Of a stretch of 64,000 nucleotides of DNA, positions 25,852-39,578 are shown in pieces. Both the position numbers and the translations under genes were made by a program. Position 1 is the stretch's first letter, and each line of letters starts with the position of its first letter. A model generated the notes under the pieces. The model was not told the DNA's origin. It searched no databases and saw only the letters and a program-made list of their open reading frames with translations. Source of the stretch: JBMDXB01 sp048594885 (GTDB lineage Bacteria > Acidobacteriota > Vicinamibacteria > Vicinamibacterales > 2-12-FULL-66-21); the NCBI GenBank assembly GCA_048594885.1, contig JBMDXB010000107.1:1-64000 (forward strand), given 5' to 3'.

Positions 25852-26601
25852 ATGATGCCCGGCAAGGGCCAGACAGCCTTCCCCCTGGCGATCAGTCAGG
25901 CCGGATTGCATCTAACGAGGTGGACTCAGGAGATGGCCAATCCCACACCCTCGCCCAGCGCTTCACTCCAAGTAGTCAGCCTCACCATCTTCGGCCTCGA
26001 GGAGCCTCTCGCTGCCGGAACCACCGCGTCCCTCCGAGCAATCGCACGGATGTCGGATGGGAGCGACGTCACGATATCCGACGGTGCTCAATGGGCATCA
26101 CAGGATCCAGACGTCGCGCAGATAGATGGGCGCGGTACGCTGGCTGCTGTGCGCGAGGGGCAGACAAGAATCAGTGTCGGGGTGAAGGGCGCGGTCGCCG
26201 CCGCAACGGCAACCGTCGTGATGAACGTGGCCGGGACTTGGACTGTTACGTTCGTCCCAATCTCTTGTCCGCACTTCAGCATCCCAGGCTGCGCCGGAGC
26301 ACGGTTTGCGGAACGGACTGCACTCGCCGATTCGGCCTTGTTGTCAAAGCAAGGGGATCGTGTCAGCGGCACTTGGCTGGTGGCAGTCGAGAGGCGCATC
26401 CCCCTCGGCGGACGGCTCGTCTTCAATGGACGGCGCTGCGACGTGGGTGACTCGTCGCCGGGTGAACGGGAGACAACGTTGCGGAACTGGGAGATGGAGC
26501 GTGCGTCCGACATGGTTAGCTTCAGCGGCCGCGCCGATTGGAGCGGAACTTCTTCAAGGAGCAGCAGGGACTCTGCAACGGAATGCGCAGCGCCAGCGTA
26601 G
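25852..26601 (+). CDS. Ig-like (BIG2-type) domain protein
   Basis: A protein of up to 249 residues. Residues 40-125 form a bacterial Ig-like domain (LTIFGLEEPLAAGTTASLRA, SDVTISDGAQWASQDPDVAQI, GTLAAVREGQTRISV). A second, unassigned domain with three Cys follows (VPISCPHFSIPGC, then FNGRRC). No signal peptide is visible at the annotated start or at an internal ATG (about 25933), although such proteins are normally exported; the 5' end may be damaged. The C-terminus is Ser/Arg-rich and may also be altered. It lies directly upstream of another Ig-like lipoprotein gene. Confidence 0.6.
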   Translation: MMPGKGQTAFPLAISQAGLHLTRWTQEMANPTPSPSASLQVVSLTIFGLEEPLAAGTTASLRAIARMSDGSDVTISDGAQWASQDPDVAQIDGRGTLAAVREGQTRISVGVKGAVAAATATVVMNVAGTWTVTFVPISCPHFSIPGCAGARFAERTALADSALLSKQGDRVSGTWLVAVERRIPLGGRLVFNGRRCDVGDSSPGERETTLRNWEMERASDMVSFSGRADWSGTSSRSSRDSATECAAPA

Positions 26602-26686
26602 CGGGGGACTTGCGAATCATCGACTTCCGACGCTCCGGCTTGCCAGTGAGTTGAAAAGTCCAGGGACTCGATTCAGGAGCCGCCGC

Positions 26687-27193
26687 GTGCGGGGCGTTTC
26701 GTTTCTCGTCGCCATTCTGTCGATCACGGCTTGCGACACCTCGCCCGCGCCGACCATGCCGGCGCCGGCGCCGCGTGCAACCATTACCCACCTCTCGATT
26801 ACGGGCCTCCCTGACCCGATCATCTTCGACGTGCCGCCGGCCTTCGCCGCAGGCCGTATCTATCAGATCGGCGTGCGTGCCACGCTCGACGACGGCACGA
26901 CGGCCGACGTCAAACCCGACGCGCTCCTCTGGACCTCTAGCGATCCGTCCGTCGTGACGGTGATCGGCCGCGACCTCAGCGCGCATGGCCAGGGAACCGC
27001 AACGATTACGCTCGCATTGCCAGGCAGCCCGGTCACGACGTCGCGTGAGCTGACCGTGTCGGTGACGTCAGCGCCGTCTGGACCCATCCGCAGTGACACT
27101 GCACGTCGAACGTCTCGCCCGGTCGGAATGCGCGAAACGCGACAAGAACAGCGATACGTTGACCATATGAACGGCGATGAAGAACGACGCTGA
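26687..27193 (+). CDS. Ig-like domain lipoprotein
   Basis: The GTG at 26687 has a GGAG 8-10 nt upstream and opens a lipoprotein signal, SFLVAILSITACDTS. A Pro/Ala linker (PAPTMPAPAPRA) leads to one Ig-like fold similar to its upstream neighbour: THLSITGLPDPIIF, YQIGVRATLDDGTTADVK, LLWTSSDPSVVTVIGRD and HGQGTATITLALPG. The last 40 residues (TARRTSRPVGMRETRQEQR) are polar and unlike the domain, so the original C-terminus may have been lost by recombination close to the gene fragment at 27374. Surface-anchored; binding target unknown. Confidence 0.65.
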   Translation: MRGVSFLVAILSITACDTSPAPTMPAPAPRATITHLSITGLPDPIIFDVPPAFAAGRIYQIGVRATLDDGTTADVKPDALLWTSSDPSVVTVIGRDLSAHGQGTATITLALPGSPVTTSRELTVSVTSAPSGPIRSDTARRTSRPVGMRETRQEQRYVDHMNGDEERR

Positions 27194-27373
27194 CGACATG
27201 CGGCCGGAGTACGACCTTGGGAGAGCCCTGGCGATCCGCGTCGATCGGCTCGAGCCAGCGGTTCGGTTCCAGCTCGCAGGCGTTGCGGACGAATCCCGTA
27301 TCCGCCGGCGGGGTGTGCCGCCGCGGCGGATTGACCAGAGCTATTTCGCCGTCGGACTCTGGACCGTCGGACT

Positions 27374-27541
27374 CTGGAACAGTTGTACGTAGAGGGCCGC
27401 GGCCTCAGAGGTGCTTACTGGGCCAACTTCCTAACAGCCGGCCACTCGGCGCTGGCCGGCGGTGAATCGACGCTGCGCGCCGCACTGCCAGGCATGCGCA
27501 TCGAGTCGCTGCTCGGCTACTTCTATCGCGAACAGCCCTGA
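27374..27541 (+). pseudogene. Internally deleted copy of the DUF3396-like gene 3' end
   Basis: This stretch repeats the 3' end of the gene at 29929-30870. It encodes EQLYVEGRGLRGAYWANFLT, ALPGMRIES and then directly LLGYFYREQP, skipping about 147 nt (49 codons) relative to 30556-30870. The deletion joins two short CCGCT/CGCT repeats. The copy carries scattered substitutions, so it is not recent. It begins at a CTGGA shared with the parent and just after a 14-bp direct repeat (CGTCGGACTCTGGA, twice from about 27353). No start codon belongs to it. Confidence 0.8.
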
Positions 27542-27567
27542 CACGGAAGCACGCGCCGAAACCCCGG

Positions 27568-28353
27568 TCAGCGCGGCGTAACCTGGAATGTCGCAGTCGT
27601 GTCCGCACGCCGTCCTTGAGCATCCGTCGCCCAGACGGCGAACGTCTTCTCGCCAACGGAGATGTCGGATGGGATGCGAAGGTCGAGATCGAAGACGTTC
27701 GGTGGGGGACCGCAGGCTGTGCACGCGACGATTGCAGCATCGGCGCGGCCGCCGAACATTCGCTCGTCCGCAAAGGCCTGGATGCCTGAACTCGACGGTG
27801 AGGCTCCGGGCTCGACAACGACGAAGCACGCGAGCGGCACGTAATCCCCGGGGTGAAACGGACCGCCGCACCTGGTCGATATCGTCATCGGAGTGAGACC
27901 GGCATTGGGCATGATCTCGATTGCCGCGGCTGTCTCCGCGCGTCGGCCCTGCGCGTCCGCGGCCCACACGGCCAGCGTTCTCTCGCCGGGCGGCATGTCA
28001 CCCGGAATCCGAAGTTCCAAGGTGAACGTCCACAGCGGGCCGGTGCACACGGTGCAGCCAAGCCTGAACGGACTGAAGCTGCCGAACGGCCGCAAGTCCG
28101 CGAACGCCTGCACGTCCGAGCTGACTGGAGAAGTTCCCTCCGCCACCTCCACGGTGCACGCAAGGCGATCCCCGGGTCGAAACGGTTTGGCGCAATCGAC
28201 CGATACTGCGAGGGGTGTTGAAACGGTAGTCGGTGGGGCGGGCGTTGGGCCGGCGGGTGAAACAGCGCCGCCTCCGCAGGAAACGGATGACGCCAATAGC
28301 GCAACGTACCAACAGCGGTTTCCGCCCGTTTGTCGGCGCACTCTCGGCCTCAA
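27568..28353 (-). CDS. Lipoprotein with two tandem Cys-containing repeats
   Basis: A 261-residue lipoprotein; the signal region WYVALLASSVSCGGG carries the lipobox. Two homologous units of about 105 residues follow. The first runs from VSVDCAKPFRPGDRLACTVE to GERTLAVWAADAQGRRAET, the second from ISTRCGGPFHPGDYVPLACF to GEKTFAVWATDAQGRRADT. Each has a Cys pair near its start, a second pair in the middle (GCTVCTGP, ACTACGPP) and a beta-strand ending at DAQGRRA. This fold looks Ig-like with disulfides. No named family recognised. The proximity to two Ig-like lipoproteins suggests a local cluster of surface proteins. Confidence 0.72.
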   Translation of the reverse strand: MRPRVRRQTGGNRCWYVALLASSVSCGGGAVSPAGPTPAPPTTVSTPLAVSVDCAKPFRPGDRLACTVEVAEGTSPVSSDVQAFADLRPFGSFSPFRLGCTVCTGPLWTFTLELRIPGDMPPGERTLAVWAADAQGRRAETAAAIEIMPNAGLTPMTISTRCGGPFHPGDYVPLACFVVVEPGASPSSSGIQAFADERMFGGRADAAIVACTACGPPPNVFDLDLRIPSDISVGEKTFAVWATDAQGRRADTTATFQVTPR

Positions 28354-28407
28354 TGGTAGAGAACCGTCGTATTCTACCGCTCCAGCCGCCTCTTTGAAGG
28401 ACTGAAC

Positions 28408-29232
28408 ATGTCCGTACCCTGCGCTTCGGTGCTATTCCTGCTGTTGGCCTTGTCCGACGGCGCGCAGTCGCCGGCGTTCGAAGCGATCTCGATAACGCGC
28501 GCTCGTTCAGGGGATCCGCGCGCCATGCGCCTGCAAGTGGCGGCAAACGGCGACCTCAATGCGACCGCCGTGCCGGTGCTCGTGCTCGTGAGCTACGCGT
28601 ACGACGTGCCGATCAACCCCTCGGCGCGTCTTGCCGGCCTTCCTGGCTGGCGCGAAACATTCGATATCAAGGCGAGGGCGCCCGCCAACGTCGTTCGCGC
28701 CGGTCTTCCGGAAAGCGAGAAGCGACGCCGCACGCAGGGAATGATTCGCGCGTTGCTCGCGGATCGTTTCAAGCTCGAGATGCAAGTCGAGCAGAAGACG
28801 ATGCCCGTCTACGCTCTCACCGTTGCCCGCGGGGGTCCGAAGCTGCAGAAGCCGGCCATCGCGGAAAAGGACTGCGTCTTCGACACGGGCACCCCGGAAA
28901 GCTGCCATACCTTCGTCGAGGGTAGAGGACACCCCCTGACGGCGAGAGCGATCACCATGGACGACCTCGCCCGCTACATCGAGAACTGGGCGGATTTGCC
29001 GGTGGTGAACCGCACGGCGCTTCGCGGGCTGTTCGCCGTGCAGACAGATGGGTGGGCGCCGATGCGATTGCCGCCGCCTCCGCCCGGCAATACGCCGGCC
29101 GCACGCTTCGATCATCTCCCCACAATTTTCACCGTGCTGCGTACGCTCGGTCTCGAACTGAAGAAGCAGCAAGCCACCGTGCCGGTCCACACGGTGAAGC
29201 ACATCGCGCGTCCCCTCACGCTGACGTGGTGA
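28408..29232 (+). CDS. TIGR03435 family protein
   Basis: A 274-residue exported protein of a family seen mainly in Acidobacteriota, often in many copies per genome. Family order is preserved: signal peptide (VLFLLLALSDGAQS), FEAISITRARSG, a central LSYAYD-like segment (VLVSYAYDVPI), LAGLPGWRETFDIKARA, IRALLADRFKLEMQVEQKTMPVYALTVARGGPKL, and a C-terminal TAxxIxMxDLAxYI block with PVVNRTALRGLF. The function is unknown; an association with peptidase or surface-sensing systems has been suggested for relatives. A GAAGGA Shine-Dalgarno precedes the ATG. Confidence 0.92.
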   Translation: MSVPCASVLFLLLALSDGAQSPAFEAISITRARSGDPRAMRLQVAANGDLNATAVPVLVLVSYAYDVPINPSARLAGLPGWRETFDIKARAPANVVRAGLPESEKRRRTQGMIRALLADRFKLEMQVEQKTMPVYALTVARGGPKLQKPAIAEKDCVFDTGTPESCHTFVEGRGHPLTARAITMDDLARYIENWADLPVVNRTALRGLFAVQTDGWAPMRLPPPPPGNTPAARFDHLPTIFTVLRTLGLELKKQQATVPVHTVKHIARPLTLTW

Positions 29233-29330
29233 CGCAGCGTATACTCGGCCCGGATCTGGCAACTGTTCATCCGGACGCGCTACTTATTGCGAACCGGTCT
29301 CATCGAAAGCAGAAGTGCACGGAGGTCTTC

Positions 29331-30011
29331 ATGACGCTCGCGTCGTGGCGGGTCACGTCGGGTTCTCTGCGGATCGCTCTCGTCCTCGTCCTGTCCGCCG
29401 CGTGCGGCGGCGCAAGCGAACCGGCGCCGGCGGGGAGTACCGCCACGCCGGCCGCAGGCAGCAAAGAACCCGCCCCGCCGCAGGTGAACGCGTGCACCTT
29501 GTTCTCGAAGGCCGAGATCGAGGCCGCCGCGGGCCGCCCGGTTCGCGATCCCGCCGAGGAAACGCTGGCCAACCTGTCCACCTGCGGCTATGGCGACCCG
29601 AACTCGCCGCTGGTGGCGGGCCGGTCGCAGACGAAGACCGTCGCGCTGTCGGTGGTCAGCGGTGACGCCGGGTACTTCGAGGGGCCGGTGGCACAGACGG
29701 CCGCTCTCTACGAGATGGCGGTGAAGAACGCGGGGGAGATCCAGCAGGTCTCCGGCCTTGGCGACAAGGCGCACTGGGCGAGCTCGACCCTGCGCGTGCT
29801 TCGCGGCGCATACATGCTCGAGGTCGAAGTCGATGCCGGCGACGCCAGCCGGAAGATCGCCGAGCAGCTCGCCCGCATGGCCATCGAGCGGCTGCCCAAA
29901 TCCTCCTCCTCGCTATACTGGCCGCCTGATGGAACCGGCCCAACCGTTCTACAACCAATCGGCGACACACTTCACGCTGCGCATCTTCATCCATCCCGAC
30001 GCGGAGGTTGA
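29331..30011 (+). CDS. Lipoprotein, DUF3558-like
   Basis: ATG 29331 has GGAGG 7-11 nt upstream. The 226-residue product carries a lipoprotein signal (IALVLVLSAACGGAS) and a Pro/Ala/Gly linker. A globular domain follows, starting NACTLFSKAEIEAAAGRPV, then STCGYGDPN, with two Cys placed as in DUF3558-type lipoproteins. Later blocks (GLGDKAHWASSTLRVLRGAYML, AEQLARMAIERL) fit the same family. The last 30 codons overlap the start of the next gene (29929) in another frame and probably form a non-conserved tail. Function unknown. Confidence 0.75.
   Translation: MTLASWRVTSGSLRIALVLVLSAACGGASEPAPAGSTATPAAGSKEPAPPQVNACTLFSKAEIEAAAGRPVRDPAEETLANLSTCGYGDPNSPLVAGRSQTKTVALSVVSGDAGYFEGPVAQTAALYEMAVKNAGEIQQVSGLGDKAHWASSTLRVLRGAYMLEVEVDAGDASRKIAEQLARMAIERLPKSSSSLYWPPDGTGPTVLQPIGDTLHAAHLHPSRRGG
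29914..29919 (+). promoter_or_regulatory. Possible -10 element for a near-leaderless mRNA
   Basis: TATACT lies 9 nt upstream of the ATG at 29929, so transcription from it would begin at or next to the start codon. No convincing -35 is seen. Confidence 0.3.
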
Positions 30012-30870
30012 TGGTCAGCTCGCGATCGAGCTCGCCGACCGCTTCGTCGCAGACTTGTTGTTCCGGGGCACGCGCCTGACATTTCTCTACACGAAACGCG
30101 CGGGCCCAGGCGCAAAAATGAACGAGGGCGACTACTCGGACCGCAGGTGGACGACGACACTGCGGAAGCTGCGCGCCAATGAGCTCGCCGTGCTCTGGCT
30201 GTGGGCACAGACGCCCGACTTCCCGAACCAGAAGATCTGGCTGTCGATTCATGTGAATCCACCCGGCGGCGACGAGCACCTGCTCGCCGAGACGGTGGAA
30301 GTCTCGTGCAGTGTGTCGTATCTGCGGCATCTCGCGGCATCTCCCGAGAAAGTCGAGGCGTTGCTGACGCTTGGGACGATCGCATGGAACGGTTCGGGCC
30401 GGCCCTCCTACGGCTTCGGCAATCTCGCACTCTCACCGCGTCGGCCACCCTTCGTCGAATGGGCACGCATGCCGGCGGGCACGCCGCTGATCACGGCGCC
30501 CGCCAGGCGCGCCCATCCGATTCCGGTGGCGCACGTCGGCGACATCGACCTGAATCTGGAGCAGTTGTACGTGGAGGGCCGCGGCCTCAAAGGTGCCTAC
30601 TGGGCCAACTTCCTGACGGCCGGCCACGTGGCGCTGGCCGGCGGCGAATCGGCGCTGCGCGCCGCGCTGCCCGGCATGCGCATCGAGCCGCTCGCTCGCG
30701 GTGGACTGCTCGTCGTCGCGACCGAGTCGCCGTTGCCCGCGGACACGGACGAGGACTGTCAACGGTTCCAGCAGCTGGAGGCCGCCCTCAAGCCGGCGTT
30801 TCTCTCGCGCGAGGCGACGCCGGAGAGCAAGCGGCCGCTGCTCGGCTACTTCTATCGCGAACAGCCCTGA
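29929..30870 (+). CDS. DUF3396-like (type VI immunity family) protein
   Basis: A 313-residue cytoplasmic protein from ATG 29929. The C-terminal half resembles the DUF3396 type VI immunity family: GAYWANFLTAGHVALAGGES, LRAALPGMRIEPLARGGLLVVATE, then FQQLEAALKPAF. The N-terminal half (FTLRIFIHPDAEVDGQLAIE, DRRWTTTLRKLRANELAVLW) is consistent with the family's mixed alpha/beta fold. No T6SS effector or VgrG gene lies nearby, so the role may differ or the gene may be an orphan immunity gene. A decayed partial copy sits at 27374-27541. Family call is by pattern and needs a profile search. Confidence 0.6.
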   Translation: MEPAQPFYNQSATHFTLRIFIHPDAEVDGQLAIELADRFVADLLFRGTRLTFLYTKRAGPGAKMNEGDYSDRRWTTTLRKLRANELAVLWLWAQTPDFPNQKIWLSIHVNPPGGDEHLLAETVEVSCSVSYLRHLAASPEKVEALLTLGTIAWNGSGRPSYGFGNLALSPRRPPFVEWARMPAGTPLITAPARRAHPIPVAHVGDIDLNLEQLYVEGRGLKGAYWANFLTAGHVALAGGESALRAALPGMRIEPLARGGLLVVATESPLPADTDEDCQRFQQLEAALKPAFLSREATPESKRPLLGYFYREQP

Positions 30871-31088
30871 CGCGTACTCCATTTCCGTCGTAGTGCAGGG
30901 AGACAGACGGCCCGCACCCGCGCACACCTCAACGGTTGTAGCGAAGGACTGTTGAAAAAGCTGGCCACGGGCGAGGCGGCTTGGGTGTATAACGAACCGT
31001 CTCCCGGGGCCGAAACCGGCCACTCGCGGCGTCCGTCGTCGGCACGTGACCAAACCAACATTTCAGATCCGTTGGGCTGAGGGGGGAC

Positions 31089-36416
<5,328 letters not shown>

Positions 36417-36431
36417 AGTGTGGAGGGATCA

Positions 36432-36881
36432 ATGGCCGACACCGTCAGCTCGATTCTGCAGCAGAAGGGCCACGACGTCTGGTCGGTGAGCCCTGGCGAG
36501 TCGGTCTTCCAGGCCATACGCCTGATGGCCGACAAAGGTGTCGGCGCGGTCGTCGTCATTGCCGGCGAGACGCTCGTTGGCATCGTGTCAGAGCGTGATT
36601 ACGCCCGCAAGGTCATTCTCCAGGGAAGATCCTCGAGGGACACGCTGGTCAGTGACATCATGACGAGCCCGGTCGTGTCCGTGGGTCCGAACCATACCGT
36701 GGACGACTGCATGAGAATCGTCACGACCAACCGGATTCGCCATCTTCCAGTCGTTCAGGGTGACAAGGTGGTCGGTATCGTCTCGATCGGCGATTTGGTC
36801 CGCCGGGTCATTTCGACGCAGGGCGAGACCATCCAGTATCTGCAGGAGTACATCGTCGGAGGACGCTCGGTACAGGCTTGA
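36432..36881 (+). CDS. Two-CBS-domain protein
   Basis: A 149-residue protein from ATG 36432, with GGAGG 6-10 nt upstream (GTG 36420 is less likely). It consists of two CBS motifs: residues about 10-65 (HDVWSVSPGESVFQAIRLM, GVGAVVVIAGETLVGIVSERDY) and 75-132 (VSDIMTSPVVSVGPNHTVDDC, RHLPVVQGDKVVGIVSIGDL). CBS pairs bind adenine nucleotides and sense energy charge. The gene lies 15 nt after the YbaK-PFOR gene, presumably co-transcribed, so it may link PFOR activity or expression to AMP/ATP or NAD. No other domain is attached. Confidence 0.92.
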   Translation: MADTVSSILQQKGHDVWSVSPGESVFQAIRLMADKGVGAVVVIAGETLVGIVSERDYARKVILQGRSSRDTLVSDIMTSPVVSVGPNHTVDDCMRIVTTNRIRHLPVVQGDKVVGIVSIGDLVRRVISTQGETIQYLQEYIVGGRSVQA

Positions 36882-36919
36882 GCACGTCCGCCCTGGCGGT
36901 CACATGCCGTCTCCGAGGC

Positions 36920-37416
36920 ATGCTGCAGCAACTGAAGGCCGAGTCCCAGACGCTCCTCGCGGGGTCGGTGCTCGAGCCGTATCCGAAGTACCGGACTGCA
37001 TTCGGAGTCCTCGGCGTGGCGGTGCCGCCAGCGCTGCTCTTGTGGGCCATGGACCAAGGCGTACAGAACTCCCTCAGTGCCTATTACTACACGAAAGGCC
37101 GCGACTGGTTCGTCGGCACGCTGTGGGTCGTTGGCGTATTCCTCATCTGCTGTTGTTCAGCCAGGCGAGTGAGAAGGTGCGTCTCTACAAGATGTGTGGC
37201 TGGCTGATGCTGGCGTGCCTCGCACTGATTGGCGTCTTCGCGCTCGCTCCCGAGGCGATCCGGCAGGCACTGGCGCCGTGGCGCTCCGTCCTGTTGCTGG
37301 AATGGGCGCTCGTCTGGATCTTCGGCTACTCCTGGTTCGAAAAGGGCCGTGAGCCGGCGGCGACGGCAGCCGGAAGACCGTCGAGCAGCGGAGTGCACCG
37401 AGTCATCGACGGATGA
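36920..37416 (+). pseudogene. Frameshifted multi-TM membrane protein
   Basis: The first frame (ATG 36920, or TTG 36878 overlapping the CBS stop) encodes a membrane N-terminus with SLSAYYYTKGRDWFVGTLWVVGVFLI, split here as SLSAYYYTKGRDWF and VGTLWVVGVFLI. This resembles the DUF998-like motif SAYYHT..RD.FVGTL. Near 37150 the frame breaks into unrelated residues, and the downstream half continues in another frame as LLLFSQASEKVRLYKMCG, LACLALIGVFALAP and LEWALVWIFGYSWFEKG, ending at 37416. Together they make one protein of about 165 residues with four helices, so a single indel has split it. It follows the CBS gene directly. A sequencing error is possible. Confidence 0.65.
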
Positions 37417-38959
37417 TGCCGCGAAGGCGCCGCATCAGCTCGTCGCGGACGCCTTCGCGGATAGCCGATTCCACGTCCACTCCGAATTGCGGCGAGTCCA
37501 GCGTGCCGCCGATCGTCAGCGGCAGCACGATCTGGCCGTGACGGGTGCGAAGCCGCGCCAGCTCGCGCACGCTCGCCACAGCCGCGGCTGCGCGCTCCGC
37601 CGAGACGATCGCGCGGCCGCGCAGATCGAGCGCGCGGTCGAAGCCGATGCGCCCGGCCAGGTCGACGCGGAGGTGACCCGCCTCGATGACGAGATCGTCG
37701 GTAGCCGCGGCGCCCCGTGAGATCGCCAGCGTTGCAGACAGCCGTTCGAACCTGGTGTCGTTGCTGTCGGTGGCCGCGAGCCGCAGCGCGCGGTTAACAG
37801 CCGCGAGCAGCGGAAAACCGCGCAGCACGCCGTTGGACAGCACAATCCACGCCGGTCCGTCGGAGCCGGCGATGAAATCCCTCTCGAGGCGGCCCTGGAG
37901 CTTCGCCTCCAGGCGTCCCGTTCCCTCGATTCCGGTGTCACGTGCGGCGAGCGTGTCCAGCAGCGCGGCGGCGTCGATCCCCTCGAGCCGGCTGTCATTC
38001 GACCACTGCGGCACGTCGCGATCGAACGACAGCGTCACGCGCCCGGTGTGCCTGCCGCCGTTCAGGGCGAACGTCGTCGGCGTGAACGCGAGGCGCGCGC
38101 CGTCGATCGTGAACGGCGCCTCGAGACGCTGCAGCCGCAGCCGATCGACCGTGAGCGCAGGCACGCGCAGCGTCCCGCTGCCGCGGAGCCGTGACAGCGC
38201 GCGGTCGATCGTCACGCCGACGGAAACTGCCGCCGGTTCGTCCAGCCGCAGGGCGGCGGGACGCGCCGACCCGAGCAGACCGAGCAGCGGCGCGAGGTCG
38301 GAATCGCCGATCGCGTCCGCCTGGAATGCCAGGTGAACCGCGTGCGCGTCAGCGCGCGCCTCACCGACGATCGCCGCGCCGCCCACGCGTCCGGTGAGCG
38401 CCGTCAGGCGGAGGCCGCCCGCCTCGATCAGCATGTCCGCGCGAATGTCGTCGATGCTGGACGTCTGCAGCGCGTGGCCATCGATCTCGTGCGACACCTG
38501 CAGGCGTCCGTCGCCGACGCGGACCCGATCAATGAGCACGCCGGCGTGTGCGTCGGGCGAGGGCGCCGGGAATGCCGCCGGCGCGTGCCATCGGCCGGCG
38601 CGGTCGCGAAGCACGGAGACGGTGAAGCCGTCGAGCCTGACTTCCTCGATCCGCACGGTGTCGCTGAAGAGGGAGCGGACCTCAGGCACCAGGCGGATGC
38701 GCTCGATCCGGAGCCCGGGTGCCTGCCGATCGCGCGAGCCTGCCTGGATGGCGGAGCCGGTGAACGACGGGCGCGGCGTGAGTGAAAACCCGATCTCGCC
38801 GATCGTGACCGGTTCGCCGAGCGTGGCGGAGAGCCGCGCCTCCGCGGCGGCGCGTACCACTCGGGCGGCGAGCGCCCGTCCCTGAAGGAGGAACACGCCC
38901 GCGGCCGCGACCATCATCAGCAGCAGAATCGCCGCTGCGAGCGGTAGTCGTCTGCGCAC
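37403..38959 (-). CDS. AsmA-like family protein
   Basis: A 518-residue envelope protein. An N-terminal membrane anchor (PLAAAILLLMMVAAAGVFLLQ) is followed by beta-rich repeats typical of AsmA-type proteins: LGEPVTIGEIGFSLTPRP, IRIEEVRLDGFTVSVLRD, GVLIDRVRVGDGRLQVSH and, at the end, FERLSATLAISRGAAATDDL and LDLRGRAIVSAERAAAA. The C-terminal block (LPLTIGGTLDSPQFGVDVES) is the usual AsmA ending. The family spans the periplasm and is thought to help lipid transport or outer-membrane assembly. Its stop overlaps the convergent end of the split membrane gene. Length is within the family range. Confidence 0.88.
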   Translation of the reverse strand: MRRRLPLAAAILLLMMVAAAGVFLLQGRALAARVVRAAAEARLSATLGEPVTIGEIGFSLTPRPSFTGSAIQAGSRDRQAPGLRIERIRLVPEVRSLFSDTVRIEEVRLDGFTVSVLRDRAGRWHAPAAFPAPSPDAHAGVLIDRVRVGDGRLQVSHEIDGHALQTSSIDDIRADMLIEAGGLRLTALTGRVGGAAIVGEARADAHAVHLAFQADAIGDSDLAPLLGLLGSARPAALRLDEPAAVSVGVTIDRALSRLRGSGTLRVPALTVDRLRLQRLEAPFTIDGARLAFTPTTFALNGGRHTGRVTLSFDRDVPQWSNDSRLEGIDAAALLDTLAARDTGIEGTGRLEAKLQGRLERDFIAGSDGPAWIVLSNGVLRGFPLLAAVNRALRLAATDSNDTRFERLSATLAISRGAAATDDLVIEAGHLRVDLAGRIGFDRALDLRGRAIVSAERAAAAVASVRELARLRTRHGQIVLPLTIGGTLDSPQFGVDVESAIREGVRDELMRRLRGIIRR

Positions 38960-39052
38960 ACGGCATTATCAGCGAATCAGCCGCACGCACGGCCGATGGG
39001 GGCCGGTCGCAGCCCCGGCTTCGTGAGCGCGGGATCCGGGCGCCGGCCTCGA

Positions 39053-39484
39053 TCAACCGCCGGCGTTCTTTTCGACCCGCTCGCGCAACCGCCGCTCCTG
39101 TTCCTGCAGTTCCGGCGTGAACTCCGCTCCGAAGTCCTCCGCCTCGAAGATCTGCCGGATCTCGATCTCCGAATCCTCCCGCTGCGGGTTCGGACAGCGC
39201 TTCACCCACTCGACCGCTTCGTCCATCGACTTCACTTTCCAGATCCAGAACCCGGCGACGAGTTCCTTGGTCTCGGCAAACGGGCCATCGACGACAGTTC
39301 GCGTCGAGCCGGAGAATCGGACGCGTTTCCCCTTGGACGAGGGTTGCAGCCCCTCGCCGGCGAGCATGAGGCCGGCGTTCACCAGCTCCTCGTTGAACTG
39401 TCCCATCTCCGTCAGCAGCTTTCGATCCGGCAGTTCGCCGGCTTCCGACGATGGGGACGCCTTGACGATGACCATGACACGCAT
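39053..39484 (-). CDS. YciI/DGPF-domain protein
   Basis: ATG 39484 follows GAGGAGAG and opens MRVMVIVKAS, the standard start of the family; the frame extends further upstream without support. The 143-residue protein has the ferredoxin-like DGPF fold: LLTEMGQFNEELVNAGLMLAGEGL, TVVDGPFAETKELVAGFWIW and VEWVKRCPNP. The DGPF motif occurs intact. The family is common in Acidobacteriota beside ECF sigma factor genes, but none is adjacent here (the nearest is at 46829). The C-terminus carries a charged tail (LQEQERRLRERVEKN). Precise function is unknown. Confidence 0.9.
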   Translation of the reverse strand: MRVMVIVKASPSSEAGELPDRKLLTEMGQFNEELVNAGLMLAGEGLQPSSKGKRVRFSGSTRTVVDGPFAETKELVAGFWIWKVKSMDEAVEWVKRCPNPQREDSEIEIRQIFEAEDFGAEFTPELQEQERRLRERVEKNAGG

Positions 39485-39578
39485 GAACGTCTCTCCTCGA
39501 GTGGCGGCCGCCAAACCGGCCGCTTTGACAGGTAGTCGGCCGGCGAGGCGATGAATCGACAAGCCTCGCGCTCGGCGT

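Noticed and set aside
30988..30993. TATAAC as the -10 of the YbaK-PFOR gene
   Set aside because: No -35-like sequence lies at the right distance, and the leader would be about 95 nt; left out for lack of support.
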